Assembly (NCBI GenBank): GCA_002964805.2
Contig: PUDQ02000080.1
Span: 62,001 to 126,000, forward strand
Direction of reading: 5' to 3'
Length of the DNA stretch: 64,000 nt
Origin: Trametes villosa
Lineage: Eukaryota; Basidiomycota; Agaricomycetes; Polyporales; Polyporaceae
Shown piece after piece: positions 21,933 to 32,954 of this stretch; the stretch's first letter is position 1; every line of letters starts with the position of its first letter. The translations under genes were made by a program, and so were the position numbers. A model generated the notes under the pieces. The model searched no databases and had not been told where the DNA came from. It worked only from the letters and a program-made list of their open reading frames with translations.

Positions 21933-23083
21933 ATGGACCAGCTGCCTGCAGAGATCCTTCTTCAGGTGGGCCGGCTGATATGCCGTCCATGGCCCTCACT
22001 TCCCAAGGCTGTCGACACGTTCAGTGACCCTGTCACCCCACTTCCTGAAAACCCGACCCGACCGTGGCAGCTGGCCTTACGCACCGTTAACAAGTCCTTT
22101 CACCGCTGGCTTGTGCCTCCGCTTCCATCTGCTACTGTCGATATTTCATCTCCAGGCTCCTTCATGGAGCTCCTTCTGGCAGTCATCGACTATGAGCGCC
22201 AGTTCTGTAAATGTTCAGAAAGCACGGTTCACCCATCGCCTCATCTTCCATTCCTCCGCATTACCGAACTCTCTTTTCAACCTTGCGACAGTGAAGACTG
22301 GGAGAGTGTCACAACACTTGCCCAAGAGGCTCTCCCGTTCATGGCCATACGGACAATCGACATCCCCATGGATTTGCTTAGCAAGAGTTTGACCCTGTCG
22401 CTTATTGCACAGTGGTGGCGTAACGGACATGCAGTTGGGGTACAAGTTCTAAGAATGAGTGAATATCACACTTGGGTGCGTAGTGTCTCAACTTCACTGC
22501 ATTCCAAGTTTGACGATTCTTCAGGCTATCCCTGGCAGATCGACTGCGAATCCCTGGGACACTGCTCGGGTTGAAGACCTAGGAAAATTTTCTGACCTGA
22601 AGTCCCTTGCCGTATCACATGACTTTTTCCCATTCGCATTCCCTCCTCGAAATAAGGCTCCCTCATGGGCTGTCCCCTTGGATGTGTTCCGGGCCTATCT
22701 GCAATCCCACACAGCAGATCTTCGAGAGGCTGAACGTGCAAGCGTTATGAAGATATACGCATCACATCCAGGGCTACATTGGGTTTGCTATCAGTACTAC
22801 AATGGCTGGAGCAACTCTTTTGGATTCCAATACACAACACTCACACATATGTCGGCCAACGACTCAGTCACATTCGAGCACGACGGGGCGGCACTTGCGA
22901 CTGTGGAGAAGGACATGGCACTTAGGCATGACGTTCAACTTTCTGTTCTGGATTTGTGGGGACGACCTGCGCTTCCAGGCAAGGGAGAGTTGTGGACCAT
23001 CCGTAAGTCTCTCACCATGACACCCGTAAATTCCCCTTTTACTGAACTGTCCACCCATTATAGGCTGTCCTGAGGCACACTGA
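21933..23083 (+). CDS. F-box-like protein, tandem paralogue 1
   Basis: Three exons (21933-22475, 22525-23002, 23064-23083) with canonical GT-AG sites and conserved phase give 346 aa. The N-terminus MDQLPAEILLQVGRLI has the look of a degenerate F-box start (substrate adaptors of SCF ubiquitin ligases). LRTVNKSFHRWL, then VIDYERQFCKC, are shared with the next gene (LRTVSKDFLHHF, VIAFEREACKC). The rest is typical of the large, fast-evolving agaricomycete F-box-like families. No leucine-rich repeats are evident. The CDS is intact and it stands between TEs. F-box assignment rests on the N-terminus only. Confidence 0.65.
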
Positions 23084-23247
23084 CACGTGGTACGTGTGGA
23101 ATGTTTGTTGCTGCTTGTGCTTTGTATTGCACGCTGACAGCCACTGAGAATCCAGGATCACTGCAGGCAGCACGTTCACCCATGGGAACCATGTTTACAT
23201 GTTACAGATTGTCAATGTCAATAAACTGTGTCTTTCTGCATACCACC

Positions 23248-24313
23248 ATGTCTGCCCTTGCTAGTGCCTTTGGCACCCCAGAGCTTGCCTGCACCTTCCC
23301 CTGGCAATGCTACAACAGAGATCAGCTCTTATGCAAGGCCGACCTCCACGAAGCTCTGACACTGCGAACGGTGTCCAAAGACTTCTTGCACCACTTCAGC
23401 CGTCCCTTTCCCCGTACTGCACTTTGCATCTCCACTGCCCACCAGCTCTACTCATTTTTTCTGGACGTGATCGCTTTTGAGAGGGAGGCATGTAAATGCA
23501 CTCTCAGCGGCAATACCGGTCTACGCCACGTCAACTTCCTCAACCTCTACCTTCTCGAGGTCGAGCTGCACAGCGAGCTACACAACGATGCACATATGTG
23601 GCAAGTGGCGGTTGAGGCGACCCGGTACATGACGAACTGGTCTGAGCTCAACGTCATCATCAACGACGAGTCACTGCACTCTGTCGTTGCACGCATCGGG
23701 CATTGGTGGCTCCCTGGCCGCTGTTCTATCAAGACCTTGCGGTTGAAGGACGATCTCAATTACGGGTCGGGGCAATATGTGAGTACCCATAATATTGGTG
23801 AGCATGGCCACTAAAAATGCATGACAGGGTGTCGCACACCTCTTTGGCCCGGCCCCATGGGACTCCCTGTCCTGGACCCTGTTTGGGCTTTTGCCGTTCC
23901 AGCATCTCCGCACTCTCCTCATCAGTACCCCCGCATTCCCATACACCATCCCCTACGATATCAACCTCGAGAACTTTGCAGATGCTGAAGATCTCGGGGT
24001 GTTCCTTTCCACCTACAACTTCACTCCCCATGAGGAGGGATTTTACTCTCAGATCGCTTCCATCCTCCCTCATCTCTGGCGGCTCTATCTTCAGTACCTC
24101 CACTGGCAACCGCTAGGCATCACATGGGACGATGTGGAAGGGGGAATTGGACATGGTCGCATGTTCCATGTTCTTGGCCCTCGGCCCGTGGATTCAGGCC
24201 TCCCTCCCGATCGTGGCACCAACAATTTGGATCACTTTGACAGTCAGACCTTTGACACCGACCCCTTTCTGACTGGGTGGGGCCATACCATCCGGATCCT
24301 ACCGACCCGCTGA
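23248..24313 (+). CDS. F-box-like family protein, tandem paralogue 2
   Basis: Two exons (23248-23778, 23828-24313) joined by a 49-nt GT-AG intron in phase 0 give 338 aa. I chose the Met in MSALASAFGTPEL because the upstream in-frame sequence to 23101 looks like leader, though an earlier Met is possible. It shares the ALTLRTVSKDF, DVIAFEREACKC and IGHWW segments with the gene just upstream, so the two arose by tandem duplication. It lacks a clear F-box at the very N-terminus. Intact frame with no disabling change. Function unknown beyond family resemblance. Confidence 0.65.
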
Positions 24314-24884
24314 GCCCTCACACATATGAGAATCCGGTTCGCATATATTCATCTATTGAAGGACCCTACATCCCTGTGAGTATATTTATATATGTCTTAA
24401 GGTTTTTCAATTTCTTATGGAGCCATTAGATCAGTTGAACACCCTAGCCTAGCCACAAAATGTATCATACTACTGGCCGTATTTGTATGGATTTGGAACT
24501 TGTGTGCTTCCTTGGCCCACACGTGAGAATATGAGCATGTGACATCCTTACATCAGCATGTTGAACTTCGAGCTATGTGTGCCAGATCTGCTCTTTCCTT
24601 CCATCTTCCACTATCTCTCTCTATGCGCGCACACCACATCACATATTTGCTTCTCTGGTACAGCATTGTCCTGACTCAATGTCAGTGGCTGGTGTACCAG
24701 AGTTCCTACACTGAGCGGCTAAGCAATGGCCAGCTCAAACACTTGGCTATTGTGGCGTTACCTGGTATGCTGTGTTCAAACAATTTGTAGTCATGTATCT
24801 AACAGCTTTACAGAATTTTGCCACAACTGCCCTACCCCTACGAGCTCTAGCATAGAGTCTCAATGTATGCTGCTATGCGGCGAG
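24314..24884. other. Intergenic, nothing recognised
   Basis: AT-richer sequence downstream of the second F-box-like gene. I see no convincing gene, RNA or repeat terminus. Confidence 0.4.
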
Positions 24885-24966
24885 GTTCTTGGGGCCACCT
24901 CCTTGACAAGGCCCCTAAGTAAAAAAACAGGTTGTTGGGGCCACCTTCATGACAAGGCCCCTAAGT
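24885..24966 (+). repeat. Two 36-bp direct repeats
   Basis: GTTCTTGGGGCCACCT...GGCCCCTAAGT at 24885-24920 and GTTGTTGGGGCCACCT...GGCCCCTAAGT at 24931-24966 are separated by AAAAAAACAG. Each unit is also a rough inverted repeat (TTGGGGCC / GGCCCCTAA). They lie immediately outside an ATIR insertion. Confidence 0.75.
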
Positions 24967-27172
24967 GAGAAAGAATTACGATTGATGAGGAACGAAGAAA
25001 TCGTTTTTTATGGGGTGAGCTCCCCGCCAACTCGCGTCACGGAAAGTCGACCCCGTGGGAAAATATTTTGAGACTCAGCTAATCAGACCTTAGATTTGAA
25101 ATAAGCGCCATATAGAACTTTCACATACAAACTTGGGGTTACGATTGATGAGGAACGAAGAAATCGTTTCTTATGGGGTGAGCTCCCAGCCAAATCCTGT
25201 AACGCCAATCTGACCCTGTGGGAAAATATTTTCAATCTCAGCTAACAAATCATTAGTTCTGAAATAAGCGCCCTATAGAACTTCCACATACAAATTTGGG
25301 GTTAGGGTCACAGCCCATTAGAAATTTTAGGGTTAGAGATTAGATCACCCACACAGCCACTCTGACTGCTTGCTAACCTGTCTGTAATGCCCACTGCAGG
25401 GCGCCTGTGTAACCCTAACTGGTACAGCATGGGCAGCCGCTCCCAAAACCACTATCTAAAGCCATAGGGTATGCAAGAAATGCTTTTGTCAGGGGTATAC
25501 ACATTGATTATACCCCGTGAGCATGGCCATACCAGTGATATGACATCATTCCAGGGTTGTGTTTAGGTAGCCATTCTTCATTATGATACTTTAGTCATGA
25601 TACACTGATGTGTGGACATGTGAGAACAGCTTGGCAGGTAACTATATCAACATTCAACACTGTTTCCTCACATATGCTGAGGTCTTTACAGCACAGTATC
25701 ACAGCCAATGCATCCCAGGCTGCTACAGGCTCTCATTACGATTGATGAGGAACGAAGAACTCGTTTCTTATGGGGTGAGCTCCCAGCCAAAATGTGTGAC
25801 GCCAAGTCAACCCCGTGGGAAAATATTTTCAATCTCAGCTAACAAATCATTAGATCTGAAATAAGCGCCACATACAACTTCCACATACAAACATGGGGTT
25901 AGGGTCACAGTCCTTTAGAAACTCTAGGGTTAGAGACCAGATCATGCACACAGCCACCCTGACTGCTTGCTAGCCTTGCTCTAATGCTCAATGGTGGGCG
26001 CCTGTGTAACCCTAGGTGGCACAGCATGGGCAACCACTCTCCCCATCACTGTTTGAAGCCACAGGGTATGCTACTAATGCTTTTATAAGGGGTATACACA
26101 TTGATTACATATCAGGAGTACAGCAGTAATGGTGACATAACATCATTCCATGCTGAGATCATGTAGCCTTTCTTCACAACCATACTTCTGTTACAATACA
26201 CTGAGGTGTGATCTTGCTACAACGACTTGATTGGTAACTGTACCAACATCTGACACTGTTTCTTGACATATACTGAGGTCTTTACAACAAAGTATTGCAG
26301 TCAATGCCTCTCTGGCTGCTCATTTAATAATGAGTTATCAAATTGTGCATAATCATAGAGCCTCAAGGCTATTCTGAAAGGATATACCCTGATCAGTTAG
26401 AGCTTGAAACCAGCTTTCTAATGGTATATAACACATGCATATTAGATACAAATTGGAGGAGGTATGGGCCATGCATTGTCCACTGTCTCTCATTGGGTAT
26501 TCTTTTGCCACATACCAGCAGCAGTTATGACTTAGGTCAGAGCTGAAAACCACCATTAGATACCCCCCAGGAATGCCTTTCTAACGGTATACTACACATG
26601 TTGTTTTAGCAAAAATGGGATGTGCTGTGGCTAACAACTTGTAAGAAGATCTAGGCTTTTGGGTGCTAGCATTGTTTCAAATGGGGTAAAACCACTTTAG
26701 CACAGTAACTAGAGGGCATAAAGCCGCACAAACAATCACATCAGGTAACTCTTGACCACTAGCATATTATGGAGCCAAGCTATACCCCATTTAGTAAGGA
26801 GACTACTGTGTGAACAGTGATTTACTGCTTTTTGCTTGAGTGAATACAACATTAGTGGTTTTAAGGGACAAAGGGGTGCTTGTACCACAACTACACCTCT
26901 GTATATCTTGCAAACATCAACAAGGTCAACCAAGATGCTAATTTGGCAGTACACTGCTGTACAGGCTGAGCAAGTGAATTATATGATCTCCCAATGAAAT
27001 TCATAGAGAACATGATAGTCATCAATGCACATCAATACCCCCGTATTGTAGAGCTCAGGAGCACCTTCCTAACAGTATATGACACATGCCATGTGAACGA
27101 GAACTGGAGGAGCAGTGGCCAAAAGAACTAGAGGGGGGGGCAATAATGTGAGGTGTGGCTGAGAACAAACAA

Positions 27173-27230
27173 GTACAAAGCGGGAGGCACGACAACGCGA
27201 ATCCGCGTCAGCGTGCCTCCCGCTTTGTAC
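27173..27230. repeat. Perfect hairpin, site beta, 'flip' arms with inverted core
   Basis: The same 19-bp arms as at 12.65 kb, perfectly paired. The outer centre also reads the same way (ACAACGCG ... CGCGTCAG), but the four core bases are AATC instead of GATT, i.e. reverse-complemented within the CGCG inner stem. Confidence 0.85.
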
Positions 27231-27746
27231 ATGTTTGGCTCCCAACACAAATGCTTTCATTTTGGGCCACTGGATAGTCCAAATATCATGTATCATATGT
27301 CATTGGAAAGCTATGATTGAGTAGAATACAATGGTGTACAAATGGTGATGTAGTATCTACCATGGCAGTCATGGTTAGAACTTCAATTTCCCATTATTGC
27401 CACAATTCAGCCACATTCAGCTTCTATGGTTCATACCCCAGTGCAATGTGCACAAACCCCCAAAGTATTATACACCATTGGATTCAGCTTTCCAATCCCA
27501 ATCTAATGGGATATCCCATTTGCTGTAAAGGTGATTACAGGCTGCATAAATGTCCAAAATGTGCTCAAAATGCCAGCACTGTATAGTATATTCAATTGGT
27601 CCAGAGTTCTCAGCATGATACTATGACCCAGTCAATGAAACACCTTCTGTGATGTGCTAGGCAGACAAATGCTGAGGTATTACATGCTGTTGAATGTATT
27701 ATATCAAGAGGAAAGGAGGGACATTGATGTCAGCTGTGGCTGAGAA

Positions 27747-27817
27747 CAAACAAGACCAAAGCTGATGGCAGGGAACGCGGATTCTGCGTTCCCTGCCATC
27801 AGCTTTGGTCTTGTTTG
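27747..27817. repeat. Longest perfect hairpin, site gamma
   Basis: The arms 27747-27778 and 27786-27817 are 32 bp each without a mismatch. The 7-nt loop is GGATTCT. The loop-proximal ends are AACGC/GCGTT. The arms begin in the flanking phrase GAACAAACAAG and end in CTTGTTTGGCTC. Confidence 0.9.
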
Positions 27818-30279
27818 GCTCCTCACACATATTCCTTTGTATCTCTGGCACTGGTAGTCCAAATGAGATGAAATGAGTGTTGCCAGGAAGCTATCTATGA
27901 GTTGGATCACCCTGTCTAAAAAGTGAGGTGTGATGTCCACTACAGCACTCACAATTAGAGCAACAAGTCCCCATTAGTGCCGCTGTTCAGCCACATTGAG
28001 CTTTGCTGGCTTACATCTTAGTCCTTTGTGCACAAACCCCTACAGTGTTATATGTCACCAGATTCAGCTTTGTAAGCTCTATCCAATGGTGCACACTCAA
28101 TATCCCAAACATTGCTACAGGCCTTGAAACCATCAGTAGTGTTAGACCACCTACTAAACATAACAAGTGAATAAACTAAACCCTTATTGATATGCTGATT
28201 CAGTGTTGCACCAGGTGAAATAGATATGGAAAATGCCCAAACATCCAAGTAGTCAACCACTATGCTCCTATTAGTAGAGATAGCAAATCAAGTCAATCCC
28301 TCAAATCTATAACTGCCAATTTCACTGGCTGCATTTGATGTATATCTATCCAGTCTTATCAGGCTGTTTCTGCTGATCAAATATTTAGGGTTTGAACATG
28401 CTAGCAGGATGGCTTGGAAAATGTATAAGCCAGCATAAAGGAGATCAAATCATCTTTAATCAGTACCTCTACACAAACCACAACTCTAACATGGAATAAA
28501 TTACAACTCAATGGTGAACATCACAGCTGGTGTAACTAGAGTACACAATTATCTGAAAAGCTGAAGAGCAATGCTTGTGTACAAACATCTGGAGATAGGG
28601 TCAGAAAGGCCAGCCCTTCTATGCTAGGATGTTCAATTATCAGCAAGCAAGGCTGAAATACTCCTTCAATAAAGTGCCAGAAATCACATCAGTTGCTCGC
28701 ATTGCTGTAGACGATGTTCTTTCATAAGACATTTATGGCAGAGGGACATGTATACTGACTCAATCAGGGCAGTTTCCTGTATACATTGCTTGTCCTATGT
28801 GTGAGAATATTCAGCACTCCTAGTACTCTTTAGCAATTGTCTTTTGGCCTTACTACATACAGAGAGTGGGCAGGTTCAGATCAACATGATGTTGTTAGTG
28901 AATCCTGCAGTTGGTACAAAGAGGTACATCCAGCCCCTTTGTCAAAGCCACACAATGCAATGCTACATGTTAGCTATTCAGCATACTTAAAGATGTTGAT
29001 AATCCTTTGCAACACCTCATCAATCGGACATGCCAGTATTGGCCCTCTTCCCCCAAGTTAGGGTCATAATCCATTAGAATCCCTAGGGTTAGAGACTAGA
29101 TCATGCACACAGCCACTCTGACTGCTTGCTAACCTCACTCTAATGCTCAATGATGGGCGCCTGTGTAACCCTAGGTAGCACAGCATGGGGAATCACTCTC
29201 CATTACTGTCTACTAGCAGCAGAGCATGCCAATAATGTGTCTATGGGGGTCAAACACATTGAGAATACCTTGTAAGCATGGCAATACTAGTGATATAACA
29301 TCATCCTGTGCTGAGATCAGGTAGCCAGTCTTTGCCACTAGTTGTGATACACTGAGATATAAGCATGCTACAACAGCATAATTGGTGTCTGTACCAACAT
29401 TGAACACTGTCTCTTCACATATACAGAGGTCCTTACCACACAGTATTACAGTCAATTCTTCCTCACTGCTCATTGGATTATGAGGCACAAGAGTTTGCAC
29501 AACAATGGAGCATCAAGGGCCCAAGCTGAAAGAAGATATCCTAATCAGATAGAGCTTGAAACCAGCTTCCTAATGATATATAGCACATGGAATTCAGTTA
29601 AAAAATGGAGGAGGTATGAGCAATACATAATAATCTTTTGACTATTAGGCAGCCCTCAAAAATGCCTTCCCAACAATATCATGCACTGGCAGCCCAAACA
29701 GGAAATGGACAATCTGTGGCCAAAGATCTGCCAAGAAGTGCTCAATTCGGCCAGGCACTTGGGTGCTAGCACTGCTTCAAATGGAGTAAAACACCTTTAG
29801 GGCAATGACTAAAGTATATGAAGCCATAGAAATAAGCATATCACATAGGCCTTGGCCATTAGTGTATTATAGCGCAAAGATATACACCGTTTGGTAAGGA
29901 GACCACTGTGTAAACAGTTTTTTACTGCTTTTTGGTAGAGTGAATAAGACATTAATGGTTCAAAGAGACAAAGGGGTGCATTTACCACAACAATGACCCT
30001 ATATACTCTGCAGACATAAGCATGGTTCATGAGACTTTGGTGATCAATTCAAGTTGACTGTACACTGCTGTATAGGCTGAGAAAGTGATTATGTGCCTTT
30101 ATAATGAAGTATCATAGAGGGCCTGATGGTCATTAATACACATCAATACCCCCATGTTGTAGAACTCAGAAGCACCTTCCTAACGGTATATCACACGTCT
30201 CATTTGAAGCAAAACTGGGGGAGCAGTGGCCAAAAGAACCAGAGGAGGGGGCAATAATGTAAGCTGTGGCTGAGAACAA

Positions 30280-30334
30280 ACATGTACAAAGCGGGCGTCG
30301 GCGTGCGTCGGCGTGCCTCCCGCTTTGTACATGT
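30280..30334. repeat. Hairpin, site beta, partly deleted
   Basis: The 16-bp arms 30280-30295 and 30319-30334 pair perfectly. The left interior is replaced by a direct duplication of CGTCGGCGTG (30296-30315). The right side has the 'flip' orientation. Confidence 0.75.
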
Positions 30335-32093
30335 TTGGCTCCCAACACACATGCTTTCATTTTTGGCCACTGGATAGTCCAAATGTCATGTATTCTATAC
30401 CATCAGAAAGCTATGAGCAAGTAGAATTCAATGGTGTACAAACTGGAATGTAATACTCACTCAAGTACGTATGAATAAGGCAGCACATCCTCATTAGTGC
30501 CACAATTCAGCCACATTCAGTTTCTATAGCTTATATCGCAGTATAATGTGCACAAATCCTCAAAGTATTATATACCATTGGATTCAGCCTTTCAATACCT
30601 ATTTAATGGGATATGCCATTTGTTGTAAGAGTGATCACAGGGTGCATGAACACACCAATTGTGCTCAGATGGCAGCAGTGTATAGTATAATCAGTTTTCC
30701 AGGGTTTTCAGCATGATATCAATGAAACACCTCCTGCGGTGTGCTAGGGAGACAAATGCTGAGGTGTTACATCCCCGTGATTGTATTATATCAAGAGAAA
30801 AGGAGGAACATTGATATCAGCTGTGGCTGAAAACAAACAAAGCTTTTGGCTCTTCACACAAATCCCTTTGTATCTCGAGCTTAGGTAGTCCAAATCAAGT
30901 GAAACAATTGTTGGCAGGAAACTATCTATGAGTAGGAACACACTATGTAAAAAGTATGATGTAATGTCCACTATAGCACTCACAATCAGAGCAACGATTC
31001 CCCACTAGTGTTACAGTTCAGCCACATCGAGCTTTGCTGGCTTATATCTTAGTCCTTTCTGCACAAACCCCTATAGTAATATATGTCATCAGATTCAGCT
31101 TTTTAAGCTCTATCCAATGGTGCACACTTAATATCCCAAACATGGTTACAGGCCTTGAAACCATCAGTAGTGTTAGACCACCTACTATATATAACAAGTG
31201 AATAAATTAAACCCTTGTTGATGTTTTGATTTAGTATCACTGCAGGTGAAATATATATATATATGAAGATGCCCCTACATCCAAGTAGTCAATCACTATG
31301 CTCCTACTAACAGTGCAGATAGCAAACCAAGTCAATCCCTCAGATCTATAACTGCTGATTTCACTGGCTGCATCTGATGTATATATTTCCAGTCTTATTA
31401 GGCTGTTCCTGCTGATAAAATTGTTATGGTTTGAGAATGCTAGCAGGATGGCTTGGAAAATGCATGAGTCAGCATGATGAGCAAGAAAGGAGGTCAAACC
31501 ATCAGAAAAAGCTTTAGTCAGTACCTTTACGCAAACTGCAACTCTGACACCAAATCAATTACCTGAATGGTGAACATCATAGCTGATGTAACTAGAGCAT
31601 ACAATTGTATAGAAAGCTGAAGAGCAATATTAGTGTTCAAACATCTGGAGATATAATCAGTAAGGCCAGCCCTTTCATGCTAGGCTGAAATACTCCTTCA
31701 ATAAGATGCCAAAAATTGCATCAGTCGCTCACATTGCTGTAGAAGATGTTCTCTAATAAGACAATCACAGCAAAATGACATATATACTTGCTCAATCAGG
31801 GCAGTGTCCTGTATCTATGGCTTGTTCTATGTGTGAGATATTTAGCACTCCTAGTACTCTTTAGCAAATGTCTTTTGGCCTTACTACATACAAAGAGTAG
31901 GCAGGTTCAAATCAACATGATGTTGTTAGTGAATCTTGAACTTTGTCATATGGAGGTACATCCAGCCTCAAAGCCGCAAAGTGCAATGCTCTATGTTAGC
32001 TATCCAGCATACTGAGAGATGTTGATCTATGATGGTAATCCTTTACAAAACCTCATCAATCGGACATGCCAGTATTGGCCCTCTTCCCCCAAG

Positions 32094-32862
32094 TTTTTGA
32101 GCAGCAGTTATAAGAGGGTCTATCTATATCAGTGTGATTTCTCTTCAGTGAGGCATAGTCATCCTTCATGTCAGACTGCCTCATCTATATGTTGCCTTTG
32201 TGCCGACAGACATTATATCAAGTAATTGTATCCTGTAGGTCATACACCAATACAACTTTCTAGGCGGATAAAGCTGTTAAGCATGAGACACTTCTTCAAC
32301 CAGCATGACTTTGTAGTAGCATTCCAACAGAGCTGTAACAATTGTACACTTACATATCACACACTGGCATTATACAAGCGCAAGTCGTCTTTCAGCTCAC
32401 ATGCACAAATAATCCTGCCGGGTGGTGCTGTAATATCTAAACAATGCCACATGGGTAGGTTCGGCAATACATGGTCTATTGATGAGCTGTCCCTATTTAA
32501 ACCCACTTGGACTGAACTTGGTTCAATACAAGATTGATATCAATTTCTGAAATATATTCCACTAGCAATCACCCATGAAATCAGAAATTGTTCCATGGAC
32601 ATGGTATTTATTGACATGCCTTTACAGACATACACTACAAAGCTATCAAAGCCTATGCTACTGGAACTTGCACGCCAGCATCAGCTGCCTGATGTGTCTA
32701 AGCATAAGACACGGGATTATATTGTTCAACAGCTTCTTCTGCATAAATGCATGAACTGTGGGCCCTTTGTTAGCGTCTTTGAACCTTGTGGGAAGATAAA
32801 GTCAGGACAGGCGAGGATGCAATCATTAAGGAAGAGAAAAAGTCCAGCACCATCTTGTCATA
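32094..32862 (+). pseudogene. Coding-like remnant between two ATIR copies
   Basis: Two plus-strand frames (32226-32537 and 32595 onward) have coding-like composition. The second reads LSKPMLLELARQHQLPDVS, then TRDYIVQQLLLHKCMNC and VSVFEPC. This resembles the SAP-like helix pair plus CxxC found at the start of agaricomycete Helitron-type ORFs, which is inference. It is the host DNA into which the 24976-32093 element was inserted, and it is cut on the right by a palindrome junction at 32863. Confidence 0.35.
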
Positions 32863-32954
32863 ATATTTTCCCTCCAAAGCCGGCAGCCGGCTTTGGAGGG
32901 AAAATATCACAGTAGTCTCCTTACTGAATGCCATTCAGTAAGGCTGCTACTGTG
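32863..32954. repeat. Two palindromes back to back at an element junction
   Basis: 32863-32907 is a perfect palindrome (21-bp arms, 3-nt loop CAG). Directly adjacent, 32908-32954 is a second one (23-bp arms, 21 of 23 paired, 1-nt loop) made of the ATIR phrase CATTCAGTAAGG and its inverted copy. Together they mark the point where the coding-like remnant meets a 5'-truncated ATIR element. Confidence 0.85.

Larger units (their letters stand above)
25139..29057 (+). mobile_element. ATIR-family element (inner) with two 5' starts and one 3' end
   Basis: A 5' terminus stands at 25139. After 597 bp of normal family sequence a second 5' terminus begins at 25736 and runs to the single 3' terminus at 29057. 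The second start lies at a CTCATT site, so it could be a nested insertion that lost one 3' end by recombination, or a partial tandem product of rolling-circle replication. Hairpins are at 27173-27230 and 27747-27817. Confidence 0.75.
24976..32093 (+). mobile_element. ATIR-family element (outer), interrupted by a second one
   Basis: Its 5' terminus is at 24976, the first 163 bp end at 25138, and the body resumes at 29058 and ends with CCCCCAAG at 32093 (about 3.2 kb in total). Removing 25139-29057 restores the family consensus exactly (ACTTGGGG joined to TTAGGGTCA). Flanks before and after are GTGAGAAAGAA and TTTTTGAGCAG, with no target-site duplication. It contains the beta hairpin at 30280-30334. 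The gamma hairpin is missing at about 30836, leaving only AACAAAGCTTTTGGCTC. Confidence 0.8.
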
